Made by a program: the position numbers and the translations under genes. The notes below the pieces were generated by a model, which was given only the letters and a program-made list of their open reading frames with translations, made no database searches and was not told the DNA's origin. A DNA stretch of 64,000 nt from Lineus longissimus (taxonomy: Eukaryota; Nemertea; Pilidiophora; Heteronemertea; Lineidae): NCBI RefSeq assembly GCF_910592395.1, contig NC_088311.1, positions 6,200,501 through 6,264,500 on the forward strand. The letters are read 5' to 3'. This document shows, one piece after another, positions 1 through 11,813 of this stretch; positions within the stretch are counted from its first letter, which is position 1, and each line of letters opens with the position of its first letter.

Positions 1-290
1 GAGGTTGAGCTCGAAATTTACACTGATTTGGTCGAGGTGTTGCAAGCAATGAGTCCCCATACTGATGAGTTGAATTAGTACGACTGTCAAGCTACAAGTA
101 AACTCTAAATGACAAATCTGGAAACAGAGTATACATGTAGCCCATTACATTGGGGGAGAGACATTAGTCACAGCCACAAGCCCATTTGGCAGATTGGTTT
201 ACCCTAGTTCTTGTTCACAGGAGAAGTACCTGGTAAGTCGACATTTACCCTAAATACCCAGCGTCACATCAGTCTTCATTGGATTCTTAC

Positions 291-396
291 CAAGAAATCC
301 AGTGATGACTGTAACTGGCACCTTTGCCATTGGTTTAAGGATTTGATCATCAATAACTGGAACCAAATCTGGTATATCATCTTCACTGTCCGACAT
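291..396 (-). CDS. ZNG1: ZNG1/CBWD-type zinc-regulated GTPase, first coding exon only (gene runs off the left edge)
   Basis: Read on the minus strand, this exon starts with ATG at 396 and ends at a clean donor (gtaag just below 291). It encodes 35 codons plus one base. The N-terminus is acidic (MSDSEDDIPDLVPV) and is followed by KVPVTVITGFLG, the opening of the COBW/CobW P-loop, so the GKTTLL part must lie in the next exon. That exon is not found in bases 1-290, so intron 1 leaves the window. Family knowledge: ZNG1 is a G3E GTPase metallochaperone that delivers zinc to methionine aminopeptidase METAP1, using an N-terminal CPELVP-type motif to bind its zinc finger. Here the equivalent reads IPDLVP, with Ile in place of Cys. 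The gene is divergent from the thioredoxin-fold gene at 1268. Identification rests on about 20 diagnostic residues, so it is good but partial. Confidence 0.75.
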
Positions 397-1267
397 CTTG
401 TTCCCAGATCTGAAACTGAATCAGGGTTAACATTTTTTATGACTAATACTAGGCCCTAGTACCAGATACGCCGGTACCACCTAGGATCAGACCAACAAAC
501 CGACTTTACAATAGATCTTCACGGTCAAGGACGCCAGACAATGCCTCTCGAGCCGTTGTCTGGCGTCTTTTACTGTGAAGATCTATTGTAAAGATGGTTT
601 GATGGTCTGACCCTAGGTGGTACCGGCGTATCTGGAAAAGGACCTATGATTTGACCATAACAATCAACTTAACACCCACAAACTGGCTCTCAGGCATGAC
701 AGCGCTTGGGGGTCATCCGAAACAGAGCCCACCAATACCCACCAGCGTCCACCAGGTTTAAAGTCAGGTATAAAGTCATAAAAATAAAACTTAGTAGCCA
801 TAAACCTCATGACATAATACATGTTTGAGGAGTTTGTCCTAGACCTAGGGCCGGGGCCTACTTAAAGTTGTGACAGAGTCAGAAACAGGCTCTAAAAAAT
901 CAAGTGACAACACTGACCCCAGCAATGTAGATACCTTCTGAAACTACAAAAACTAATGATTCTAGCAATACCGTCTTACAGAACAATAGACAACCCAAAG
1001 TGCAGAAAGCAGTGTTAATTTAGAAGCCGAATTCGTGTTTGTTTACTTCTTGAAAACATGTGCAAATTACCGGAAGTGGTTGAACGGAGCGAATATTTGT
1101 GTTTATACTTTTGATTCTGATATCTAATACTAAATTAAAAACCATGAGTATATAGATCAAATATAGAAATTGTTTAAACATGACCGATATTATCCAATAG
1201 AGTTATGTTTGTATTTTTAATTCGTTTAAATCTTGAAGCCTTTACTGCAGTCCAGTTTGTAAACAAC
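397..1267. promoter_or_regulatory. Divergent intergenic region (shared 5' region of two genes)
   Basis: About 870 bases separate the ATG of the ZNG1-type gene (minus) and the ATG of the thioredoxin-fold gene (plus), so both promoters must lie here or in nearby 5' UTR. I see no convincing TATA box or coding exon. The foldback at 462-635 is the only strong structure. The assignment is positional. Confidence 0.5.
462..635. repeat. Foldback / inverted repeat with 80-bp arms and a 14-bp loop
   Basis: Bases 462-541 and 556-635 are reverse complements with about seven mismatches. Both ends show ccagatacgccggtacca. The centre is a 14-base spacer (542-555). No clear target duplication or transposase is visible, so it could be a foldback MITE or a fixed hairpin. 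It starts only 66 bases upstream of the ZNG1-type ATG, so it may be transcribed in that 5' UTR. Confidence 0.9.
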
Positions 1268-4200
1268 ATGGCGGACGAATTCTCAAAGTTTTGGAAATTT
1301 GACAAGATATTTGCAAATGTTGCCCTTTTTAGTGCATTGATCTTGATAACAATTGGTAAATATTTAGTTTATGTTGGAGTTTAATATATGCTGCATAAGT
1401 AAATAGCAAGTTTTGGGACGAAACCTGCAAACAATCAACTGGTTACCCGAGTGACAGGCTTACCAGTCAGAACGGCCCCTGGTCAAAACGGCCCCCGCTT
1501 TAATAGAGTCAAAACGGCCCCGAGTCAAAACGGCCCCGGGTCGAAACGGCCCTGGGTCAAATGGGCACCTATAGCGGCGGAGTGTAGGGTATCGTGTGAA
1601 GTGGGCGGGTATAGTTGAGTGTATAGTTGAGGCGGTTTAGGGATAAGTATTTTTAGGGGTGGGAACTTCGATCCTGTGATCTAGACCTCAAGAATTTGTA
1701 GTCTTTATTCATTCTTAGTACTGTTTGCATGCTTGGCAATGTTTATTCAGAAGTACTTAGTAGATCGAGGGGCTTTTAATTTGTCTGGGCCACAGTCATG
1801 CATGCCGATCAACCGTCGTATATCCATACTTCTAAATGAGAAAGAAATGAGAAGACTTTAGGATCTATATGAACCGCCGGTTAGTCGGCATGCAGTCATG
1901 AATTGCATCATCATTCATAGTCAAATTGAAGACAAATCAATACGGAATACCTGTTTCGTTTTAACTCATACTTAGTAGTTTATTATCAATTATACCGGTA
2001 ATGATAACATTTACATTCAGTCGTCACTGTTACAGTTCATCAAATCAAATCAAAACATATAAAATACAGCCAGAGAATAAAACCATATCACACTTGTTCA
2101 TATGCACTTGTTATCTTAAAACAATATGTTTTTATTACCAAAATGTAACCATCATTCCATGACTTAGACGACAGAGTCTAGAGCAAGCGCATGAAAAAGT
2201 TCAAAGCACATTCCATTTGACCGTTTTACGTACTTGGGGCAACGAGATGTGAACACGTACGAGTTTTCCCTCGATTTGGCGGTATTGGGCTCGTTGCCTA
2301 CGTTTCAGTTTGGCGGCACGCACAAGACGGACTTGGATCCCGACGAGACTTGCTTGTTCGTGGAGAAGCTTAACCAAAACGTAGAACGTGATATTTCCCC
2401 GACGTGCGTGTCGATTCAGGGCACCGTGCCAACCCTCGCAGTCGTTGTTAGTGCGAACGGGTTGGTTGAAGACACTCCACGTTTTAGGGGTCCATTGTGT
2501 CGTCTCAATCCAGTTTCTACGAATGTAGTCCACGAGCGTCGCCAGGGTTTCTGTTGTTGCACGTTTTGCCAGCTTTTCAAAGAGTGGGCGAATGTGTTCG
2601 TGGGGGAGGTAAGGCAAAGCGAGTAGTTCTTTGCAGAGTTGGTGCGTGACGTCATCGTGGAGGTATGCGGGTGCCAGACCGATCTCTTGAATCTTGCGCC
2701 AGATGCATTGGGCCCAGTGGAACGAACAACCTCGTATCTTGACCTCGGGTAGCACTGTTGGTATGGCTCTCCACATCGCGCTCTCGAAGTCAATGACGAT
2801 TTTCTTGAGGGAATGATCTGGTGTCAGGCGCTCCGTCAGGGCTCCTTGACGACCTTGAATGTACCATCAATGTACCAAGTTTTCGACTCCGTCAGCAACT
2901 GGATCATCTGCGTTGTTGCGAAAATGATGTGCCGCTTTCCGTCTACTCGAATGATGATGACCCGTAACGTGGAAGTGTTTTGCAGTGACAATCGTGTGCT
3001 CTCGCCCTGGGGCTCCCCAACACTAAGGCGGCTGTAACTTCTTGCCTGACACCGTTGGCACCTCCAGCTGATCGCATTCCCCAGCTTGACAGCGGCACGG
3101 TACTCTTTCTGGCTGATACCCGTGTTGCAGATTCGGTGTTGCCACTGGTCACATCCTTCGCACTGGAGGCCATGTTGTCGTCTCTTCACTTGCTTGCGGC
3201 AGGAGATGCAGGGATCCTCTTCTGTCATAGTAAGGTGTTGATGAAAGTAGCGTCGAGTTGTAGCAGCAATGAAGTCTTGGAATAAACTGATGAAGATCTT
3301 GAGAATTCTGGGGGTTTATATAGTCATCGTGACGAGATGATAAAATGAACAGTACTCATTCTTGAATTAGGTTCCGTCTGTAATTAGTAATCGTTCCTTT
3401 ATTGTTAATCGAAATATCAAAGAGACAGTGAATTCGCATCACCTTTGGCATGTGATTAGTGTTCGCAATCAGCTCTAATTAGCCGCAAGATCAAAGAGAC
3501 AGTGAATTCGCATCACCTTTGGCATGTGATTAGTGTTCGCAATTAGCTCTAATTAGCCGCAATATCAAAGAGACAGTGAATTCGCATCACCTTTGGCATG
3601 TGATCACTGTTCACAATGAGCTCAGTCACAAGATTAAAGAGACAGTGCGACCCCTCTCCACTCTATATGTATTTGGTCAGATGTAAAATTATTGAACAAA
3701 ATAGATGTCTAGAAGTTAAAGGTAAAAGGAACCTCAGCAAATATCACGAAAAGTAGCCTTGATTAATTCCCCTTGCTTAATTAATGATCTTATATTTTTC
3801 TGTGTGATCACGGACCTGAATAAAGTTCGATGGTGTAGACCTACATTAGCCCTACATATAGAGAATAATGTAGAGAAGATTAATAATAATAACAATAATA
3901 TGGGCGAACAGGCCAAAAACCAGATAACGCAACTTCTAAGTTTTAAAAGTGCATAACATCTTCTTTCTTATCTCGTTACCACTGGTTACACGCACGCAGT
4001 AAAAAAAGTTATCTAGTTCAGATAGGTTACTACCACTAAACTACCAAGGGCCGTTTTGACCCAGGGCCGTTTTGACTCGGGGCCGTTTTGACTCTATTTA
4101 AAGCGGGGCCGTTTTGACCAGGGGCCGTTCTGACTGGATACCAGTGACAGATGTGAGAGGGTTTTCTGTGTCACTTACAGTGTGTGTCCCAAAAAATGTT

Positions 4201-7200
4201 TCCTGATGTCACTTTGTCAGATCAAACCCACCAGCTTGGTTGGCATTTGTAAATCACTGCATATGGGGCATTGGCAAGCACTGGTCAAGCTCTCCCTGAG
4301 CCTTACCGACAATGACATGAGAATGGCCTAATGTAAAGCCAAATAGTACCATTTACCATTTCTTCATTTCAGCACCTGGCATCGATTCTGCCCTAAAGGA
4401 TCTACCACCTCAAGTTTTATTGAGGCACATCAAATCATCCAGGCATCTACCAATCTGTGTTTTGTTCAGAGGAGATGAAAAGGGTAAGCCTAAACCGTAA
4501 TCTTGTTTCTTGACTAGATGCTGGATAATAAAGTTTCAATTATTTACAAGGAGATGCACTGTTGTCAGTGGTCACTACACCACAGTTCTTCAGATCCTGT
4601 TTAAGTAAAGGCATGATTTTGTTTCCATAAGATTTCATTTATCCATCATCACAGGCAGATCTACATGTACATGTACAGATGACATGTCATTCTATTCTTT
4701 CTCTTTCAGAAAAAGAAACAACCTTAGAACAGAAGCTCACAAAATTCTGGGGAAAAAGAAATAACACTGATTCATATCATTCCTGGCAAATAGGTTCCTT
4801 TAATTCCAAAAAGGTAACTTGAATTTCATGACAACTACTGCAGATTTTGATCATAATGTTTACTGCTGGTTGCAAGGGAGTTCAATGTGGGGATCACCGT
4901 TGTTTAGCTTTTTGAAGTAGGCTTACCGAAAGGTAGTGAAATACAGAAAGTTTGGAACCTCAATGCGCAGAATGTCCTCACATTCACAATCACTGTTATA
5001 AATCTGACTACAAAACTACTAATCCTGATCTCTATCCCCTTCTGACTACGTAATTTAACTTGTTTTCCAGTTTGTGCTTCCACAAATACCGTCCAGTCTT
5101 CCAATTGTGAGATGCTATCTTGGTTATGCCTCGCCGTTCGACTACACTGGAAAACCACTGCTAAAGTCATTCCAGAGATGGTTTGGAAAATTAGTAAGTA
5201 TGACCCATTGATATGTACAAGCATGTAGGCTTTCTTCAGTGAGGGTTCAGTGTCAAATTAGTCATGTTTGCTTTCTACACCATATCTATTGGTTGTCATG
5301 TAAATCCTTGATGTTTTGTTCTTTCAGATGAAGGTTTATGGCAACCAGCTCAAAGAAGCCAGTGTTTCATTATTTGAACAAAAGCTTTCTACAAATAAAT
5401 TAACCCTGGTTGGTTTCCCGGGACCTGATCAGCACTATGAAGTGGAGGAAATCTTCTACGAAGTAAGGACGGAAGATGCCTTCTGTCAGTTTTATAAGAG
5501 GAAACATTCACTTATTCTAGTTTAAGCTCTTTGGAAACTAATTGGAGCTAGGCTAAAGCATCAGGGCCAGGAAATGTGATTCAATCAATGTCAGCCATGA
5601 TGAGGTCTCTTTATGACAGTTGCAGGAGAAGACTTCATAATTCCATCAGAAAAAGAATCATTATGAAAATCACTGCATCCTCTGCCAAAACTGTTTATCG
5701 GGCCCAAAGATGACCTGGAAAGGGAAACTGAATTAAATATTTATCCAACTTATTCTATCATTACAGGTCAGAAATCAATGGGAGAATGATATTGAAGTCC
5801 TGCTGGTGCATCCACATTCTCCTGAAGTCAAAGACTTGATGAAGTTGTTCATTTTGAGGCACCAGCCTGCTGTGATATTTGTCAAGGGGAAAGGTACATA
5901 TAAGCTAGTTCAGTGATGAGGTTTTCGTAGATGTAAATTTGTTATTATTAGAATGACCATTCTTTAACCCTGTCCCCACCAAATTTTTCCAGATGAGGGA
6001 GGGTTCACCATAGTTAAGAAACTACTGCAACATGACGTGTCCAAGCTGAAAATGAACATGATCGTTGCAGCCAATCTAGTCCAAGCAGAGCATTTCAATC
6101 AGGTGAGTCAGTGAAGTTTCTCTCGGGAGCATTTTAGAAACTAGCAATTTGAGCCATCTGTATGGGCTGTGGTGTAGGGGGTCATATTGTACCAGTTTTT
6201 TGTATACATGGGGTAAGTGTTCCTGAAAATAAAAAAATGGGCCTACGTAATTGAAGTTTTTCTCCTACGGTAATTGCTTATGCTGATAATGTCCTTATTG
6301 ATAGCATAGCTCAGCAACTTCTTCATTTGACCAGCTCCGGACTAGCATGCAATATGGCATTTGTTTGTGTCCCAGCTCAAAGTCCTACTCTTGCTCTGTC
6401 ATGTTCACAACCAGAGAGACAACATTGTCATTCTATAAGTCTAGAGTATAACTTTATGGTCATTTGTGTATCTTCAGGTCACATTTGATGAGAAAGTCAC
6501 CAACCCATACAGAAAGTATGTACCAGTTTTGATCTACATGTACACATTCTGGACTCCGCATGCTGTGAGTTATCTGACCATGTACCAACGTGCTGTTGCT
6601 CACCTGAAGAATACTGGTATCCAACTTCGCTTTGGTGTCATCGATGCATATGAAGAACAAAATAGTGAGTATCATTTTCCTGTTCCCCTTTAGGTTGGTT
6701 CATCAGTAAATAGACATTTTCAACATCAACAAGAGAATTGCCTTTTGGTCTTATTTCATCACCATATCCCTACCACGAAGCAAGACCCCAAGATGTTAGT
6801 AGGGATGTGAATTCAAAGGGGCCGAGTTCTTGCCATCCTGGACCAGCCTCATACTTAGAGTCATCAGGACGACAGACGACAGCATTCGTCATGGGAACAG
6901 GACTGTCCATTGAAGATGCAGAACGCAGAAGAAAAAAAGTAATATATCGTCTTCTCTATCTCTTTTAGTTCTCAACAAATATTTCGATGACACTTATGCC
7001 GCTGAGTTACCCCTGCTCATCCTCTACTATCCAATCAGGATGGCGCATAACAAGAACATAGGTAAGACTTGCATCTTCCTGTCCAATCAGGATGCAGCAT
7101 CTTCCCATCCCATTGATGATTGATAGAAATATGTTCTTATAGAGTAGGTCACATCCATCGAATTTCACCCCTGTATTCCTGACTCCTCTCTATTGAGGAC

Positions 7201-10200
7201 AGCACTCAGTAGCTCAAAGGACATCCTTAAGGTAGGGAATTGTTGCCTGGTGATGTCGTTCTACAAAGAATAATGATTACAATGTTGAAAAACAACGCCG
7301 CTTTTCTTCATCTTCACAGTCAAGGAACTCAAGAAAGTGATTGTCTCTGGGAAGAGGCCATCATCAACTACTGTCTCCGAGATGTTAAAGTCCTCTGGTT
7401 TAAACTTCACCAATATTGCTGGGAAAGATTTTGTCTTTGAGGAGGAGGAATGCCAAGTATCACTGGAGGTAAGTCATATGTCCTGATGAGAACTCTACGT
7501 CTCAAATCTCATGCCAGCCCCTGCATTTCAACCAATAACTCAAGTGCCTGGCCAAACACTGAATCACTTGGCCAGGTGATGTACCATTGGTTATGTAACA
7601 TTGATACATGTAGTTTAGGTTATAAGTATGTTGGATCATAATGGAAATGTGAGTCTTTGATTTAGATTAGTGAGATGAACATAACCTTCATAGCAGCTGA
7701 TCCTATCTCTAAAAATCATGTTGGCAAATTTTAAAATGATCTTAAAATGATTTTTTTCAGGTCTCCGCACTGTATGAGGGGCCGCATGGAACTATGTGTT
7801 CAGTTACATCCCACAATGAAACAGAAAATTACCCTGCTCCTCCGGTCATCTGGCGGTTACCTCCAAAAAAGATCCGAAAGAAAACTGAGAAGAAATGGGA
7901 TGATTGGCATACACTTGTAAGTGAGATTTATAGTCAAGGACAAATGTAAAGAATAGAACTGAGTATGGGTTAGCATGGTTTTACTTTTTGTATTAGGCAA
8001 TTTGGCTACGAGATTCAATGATAAAAATTACTGAGAATGGCTTGGAGCTAAAAGGAGATACCTGCCTTCATGGCCAAGGGTGATTTAAGAATGGGCCAAG
8101 ACCAATGAATGTTGCTTACTTTCCTCTGAAATTTCTCTTTTTAATATTTGTGCTACAATGTCGTGGTGATAAGATGTTATAAACTTTGTGTTTCCGTAGC
8201 ATGGTACAGAGAAGTTAGAGAAGAAGCTGAGGAAGTTGGATGGCATCCCCGTTGTTACCGACGCGACCTGGAAAGAGGTCATAGAACAGTCACACGCTCC
8301 TTTTCACCCGTTCGTCTCCAACAGCAAGTGGGCGGGTGAGGTCACCAAAACAAACCTTGTAAGTATGGTATCAGACAAGGAAGGTCTGTGGCTTAGTGGT
8401 TAGATTGCCAGGTCCATGATCAGGATGTCGTGGGTTCAGCACTCGGAAGGATCACCACTGTTTCGTCTCAGTGGCCTTGAGCATGATCCTCAATCCTGAA
8501 CTACTTCGAGATCTTTGTATTATTTAGCGTATTTTACATCGCATATTTTCAATTTTAGGTTGTCTTCATCATGGCGGACTGTGGCAGTTGTCGGAGGAAC
8601 ATGGACACTTTCAAAAGACTTCATCAGTCCGTGAGCTTCATCAGTATGTACCCATTCCATTTGACAGTACAGGGGGAGACCAACTCAATGTGACTTAGTC
8701 TTGAGTCAATTCATAATACCCATAACAATTCTGGAATCTTCTCTCTGTACAAACTTGATCATGCACAGATACAGGGAGGAGTAAATCTTGTGGGGGTCCC
8801 TCTAATAATGGCGAAATATTTTGAAATTGACCGGTGATTTTGGGAAATTGACTTTAAAACTTGTTTACCAGAGTCCCCCTCAGACTCTTGGACCACCCCT
8901 GATGACGAAAAGCTGACTCAAACTCTCACCATTGTCATTTCAGCTGGTGGCTCTATGTACATCATGAACTGTACCAGAGACCAAATATTTTGTGAACAGA
9001 ATGGAGTGACAGGCTTCCCCACGATACAGGCGTTTAGAGGGCTGGGGTGGTTGACAGGTGAACGGTGTGTCTCCACCAAGGCAGCTGCAGAACCCCAGTA
9101 TGTTCGACTGGATTACCACGGTGTGATTCAGGTAAGAGGTCAAACATGATGACATATACTTCTAAATAAAATGACCAGGGCCAACAATAAAAACGTGTTC
9201 AATCTATTTTTCATTGTAGGTCAGTAACATCATGGAATGGTTTTCAACTGTTGCCTCCCCAGCTGTATCTAATGTCGGCTTCAAGGATCACAGTCTTGAT
9301 AAGGTAAGCTGGTACTATTAGTGATAATGCTCTCATAGCATGATCCTCGCTTGCACAGGTTGTGATGTTGTCTCTAGGATGGGCTGATTGTGGTGTCCTC
9401 CAGGAAGGACATGTTGCACAAAATCCTGCAAATTTTGATACGAAATGCCCGGGTATATTTTATTGAAATAGAAGCATTCATGTGCTGCTTAGAAATTCCT
9501 TATGACAACGACTGAATTGATTTGCTTGAAAAAATACTGATAATATTCAAGTTATGTCATTTTTATTTGCAGGCTGATGTGCAGTTGCTGGCCACTTTGA
9601 CGCCTAAAGCCTCCAACCTGCTCCCATATATCCCAAAGTCAAAGCTGGGGACAGAATTCTTCTATCCGTATGAGTGCTTCCGTCTGGCTTGCGAGCGTCT
9701 GTTTGGCCGTGTCTCTTGTAAATCTCGATACAGCCTGGACATCTCCATGACAGAGTTTGAGGATGAGGATCAAGACATGGTTGTAACGGAGGTGGTGATG
9801 GAGCGGGCTGATGGTGTTTCTGCAAAGGTGACAGAATTAATGAAGCCGTTGATGAAGACAATGCAAGATGAAGTTGATTCAGCCATTCATCAGTTCCACA
9901 AACCACACAGGTAGGCAGAAGAAAGAGAAATTTACATCTTAAATGTGCAACTGTGATGTGTTTGAACATAAGACAATGCTCTGTCTCCAAAAGTACTTTT
10001 CTAAGTCTTTTTGAATGAAATGATTGAATTCCATCATCGGGGATTATGATCTGATACCCCAGTATAAGGATAATGATGATGATGCGTTTCATTTTCAGAT
10101 ACAATCTGAACCCTGTCCAGCGATGTGAAGATGACCATGCCTTCTGTACTGACGTCATCACCGAGTTCTCCCTGGACCATGGGAGGCTTGCTGTCCAGCA

Positions 10201-11288
10201 CATGAATGAAGCTTATTTTCACATGGGAAAGGGAAAGTGAGTCGTTCAAACTCTTTGCACACGTTTTGTAAACTGAATTTAAAGGGTCTTGTCTCCTCAT
10301 TCAAGCATCCACTAAAGTGCCGTTTTGTGGTCTGTGAAAGTGTATAGATATTTCCGTCTTCTTCGATCCTCTTTCTCTCTCAGTCAATTGCGATGTGCCC
10401 CTGAAAACGTAATTCAAGTCATTGCAAACTTTCACTCTGCATTTTCAGTCTTCTAGTACCAGAGGAGTTGCCGGCACTGGTTGCTCTTGTTCACACAGCT
10501 AATGTTACACAGGAGGCTAGTTTAATGAAGGTGAATATAAAGATGCGTTACCTCTATGACTTGGGTAGGTGCAGTAATGGAAGAAAGTTTGGAGTAGCCT
10601 ACATAGTTACCAGTAATGACCAATTATTCTGTATGATTTGACATCTAAACGACAACTTTGAGCACATGAACACCACACAGCCACCTTGTAATTTGGGAGC
10701 AATTTGGTACCTATGACTGCCCTCGTTTAACTCTCTGTTGGCCTTACATTTCAGACCCTTACTGATGTTGCCTTGAGTTTTTACAATGACATCTCCATAG
10801 TGACATTAGATGTGGACCAGTACCCATCATGGGTGGGTCAGTTTGTACCAAAGGATTTCAGAAAGATTGCCAGTTGTAAGTATGAACATTTTCTTTGAGG
10901 ACTCTGCAATTCTTTCTTTCCCAAGGGAGGTTCGACTGGACTGCAATTAACTTGTAACTTTATGGGCATTCATACTCTAGAGCTTGGATGGAAAGTGACT
11001 AAATCAATTTTTTAAAATCTACCTCAAAAGACTTTTTTAAATGTGCAAGGGTCCCTCTCTCTTTTCTTTTCAGATCAGACAGACATCCCAGAACTTTACC
11101 ACTACCCAAGATTATGCATCATCAGATGGGACGACCACCATCACGCTGCGTTCTATCCAAGTATTAACATCACATCGATGCAACCCGAGTCGTTACCATA
11201 TGATTACACACAGGAGGAAATCATACACTTTATACGGCAATTTTTAAAGAAACCTGACGAGAGCATGATAGAAACAGAGACATTTTAA
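1268..11288 (+). CDS. Membrane-anchored multi-thioredoxin-fold protein (934 aa, 20 exons)
   Basis: Exons: 1268-1355, 4373-4483, 4710-4813, 5071-5193, 5316-5462, 5767-5893, 5993-6102, 6478-6664, 6969-7061, 7320-7468, 7761-7916, 8200-8358, 8559-8643, 8944-9131, 9220-9303, 9573-9910, 10099-10236, 10449-10530, 10755-10875, 11074-11288. All junctions are GT-AG, phases agree, and the sum is 2805 nt. Residues about 17-29 form a hydrophobic signal/anchor. A thioredoxin-like fold near residues 271-335 has WTPH (295-298) where an active domain has WCxxC. A second domain near 519-610 keeps CGSC (526-529) and the cis-Pro in GFPT (Pro572). The C-terminus (about 800-934) looks like a further redox-dead thioredoxin fold. 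Likely an ER-lumenal protein of the TXNDC11/TXNDC16/PDI type, but I could not match it to one orthologue, and no KDEL-type tail is present. Intron 1 (about 3 kb) holds a MULE transposon. Confidence 0.8.
2201..3228 (-). pseudogene. Decayed MULE transposase with N-terminal PHD-like zinc finger
   Basis: Two minus-strand reading frames cover the gene. The upstream part (2836-3228, 130 codons) starts with a PHD-like Cys/His pattern: CISC, CEGCDQWQHRIC and WRCQRC. It ends in WYIDGTFKVV, the opening of the MULE transposase core, where the first catalytic Asp lies. The downstream part (2201-2776) has GCSFHWAQCIWRKIQ and TNNDCEGWHGALNR, the diagnostic MULE_Tnp C-terminal blocks, and continues upstream as VIDFESAMW. 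Between the two, the stretch normally carrying the middle of the RNase-H-like core is missing and the frame shifts, so this copy should be inactive. Marine invertebrate genomes often carry such PHD-MULE elements. Certainty is high on family and moderate on the exact break. Confidence 0.88.
3416..3650. repeat. Tandem repeat, ~74-bp unit, about three copies, inside the MULE
   Basis: The phrase atcaaagagacagtgaattc recurs at 3416, 3490 and 3564, with a decayed start at 3633, giving a period of 74 then 69. The array lies between the transposase start (3228) and the right TIR (4043), so it is subterminal and may belong to the element's promoter or transposase-binding region. That role is inference. 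Confidence 0.85.
8378..8545 (+). mobile_element. tRNA-derived SINE remnant in intron 12 of the thioredoxin-fold gene
   Basis: The head reads ctgtggcttagtggttagat (A-box-like). About 33 bases later gggttcagcact resembles a B box (GGTTCRANNCC). The following body contains ccttgagcatgatcctcaat, similar to the conserved tails of many invertebrate tRNA-SINEs. The 3' end is not sharply defined and no target duplication was found. Confidence 0.5.
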
Positions 11289-11322
11289 CTCTTGAGATGA
11301 GGAAAGTTATCATTGTGTTACT

Positions 11323-11340
11323 GGGGGGGGGGGGGGGGGG
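11323..11340 (+). repeat. Homopolymer run of 18 G in a 3' UTR
   Basis: An uninterrupted G18 run begins 35 bases after the stop of the thioredoxin-fold gene. Its length may be a sequencing estimate, because homopolymers are error-prone. Confidence 0.9.
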
Positions 11341-11514
11341 TCCCGCAATATGATTACGTATTTTGATTGTTATATCAAACTAGTCTTATAATTGTGTAGA
11401 GACAATCAAGTAACAGTATTTTGTTCTCATCTAAGATCTTTTCGTCCGATATAATAAGGCTGGCTGGTCCAGCGGAAGCTGATATATACATATAGTTGTA
11501 CTTCATTCATTCCA

Positions 11515-11520
11515 AATAAA
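11515..11520 (+). terminator. Likely polyadenylation signal of the thioredoxin-fold gene
   Basis: AATAAA lies 227 bases after the stop at 11288, with T-rich sequence following. The next gene's ATG is 294 bases further on. Confidence 0.55.
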
Positions 11521-11813
11521 TTTATTTGTTTTTGATATTTTTTCTTAATTGTTTGTCCTCGCACTGACGATCCATTCTGTTGCAGAAATATTTTTTCAAC
11601 ACACTGAGTAAAGGACAATATTTTCTTTATTGCTATCAGAAAATGAGAAATCAGTTGTCAGGAGACCTTTAGTGGCCACGCCCACATCCCACCTTTTGGG
11701 GTTAAGCTGAACTAAAGCTCTCCACGTTGAAGGGTTGGAAATAAATTTCTGTTTATTTTCATGATTTTACTGCATACAACGTCCATAAATCATTGCTTAA
11801 GCTCAGTAAAATC

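Larger units (their letters stand above)
1458..4142 (-). mobile_element. Mutator-like (MULE) DNA transposon with ~100-bp TIRs, inserted in an intron
   Basis: The element is bounded by inverted repeats at about 1458-1560 and 4043-4142, each made of several copies of gtcaaaacggcccc. An 8-bp direct repeat, agtgacag, flanks it at 1450-1457 and 4143-4150, as expected of a target-site duplication (MULEs usually make 8-11 bp). Inside, on the minus strand, lie a PHD-like zinc finger and a MULE transposase fragment (2201-3228). Tandem 74-bp repeats lie upstream of that coding remnant. It sits in intron 1 of the thioredoxin-fold gene, antisense to it, and leaves the exons intact. Confidence 0.9.

Noticed and set aside
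211-459. 82-codon plus-strand open frame
   Set aside because: It is the antisense shadow of the ZNG1-type first exon, which has the recognisable protein and a good donor.
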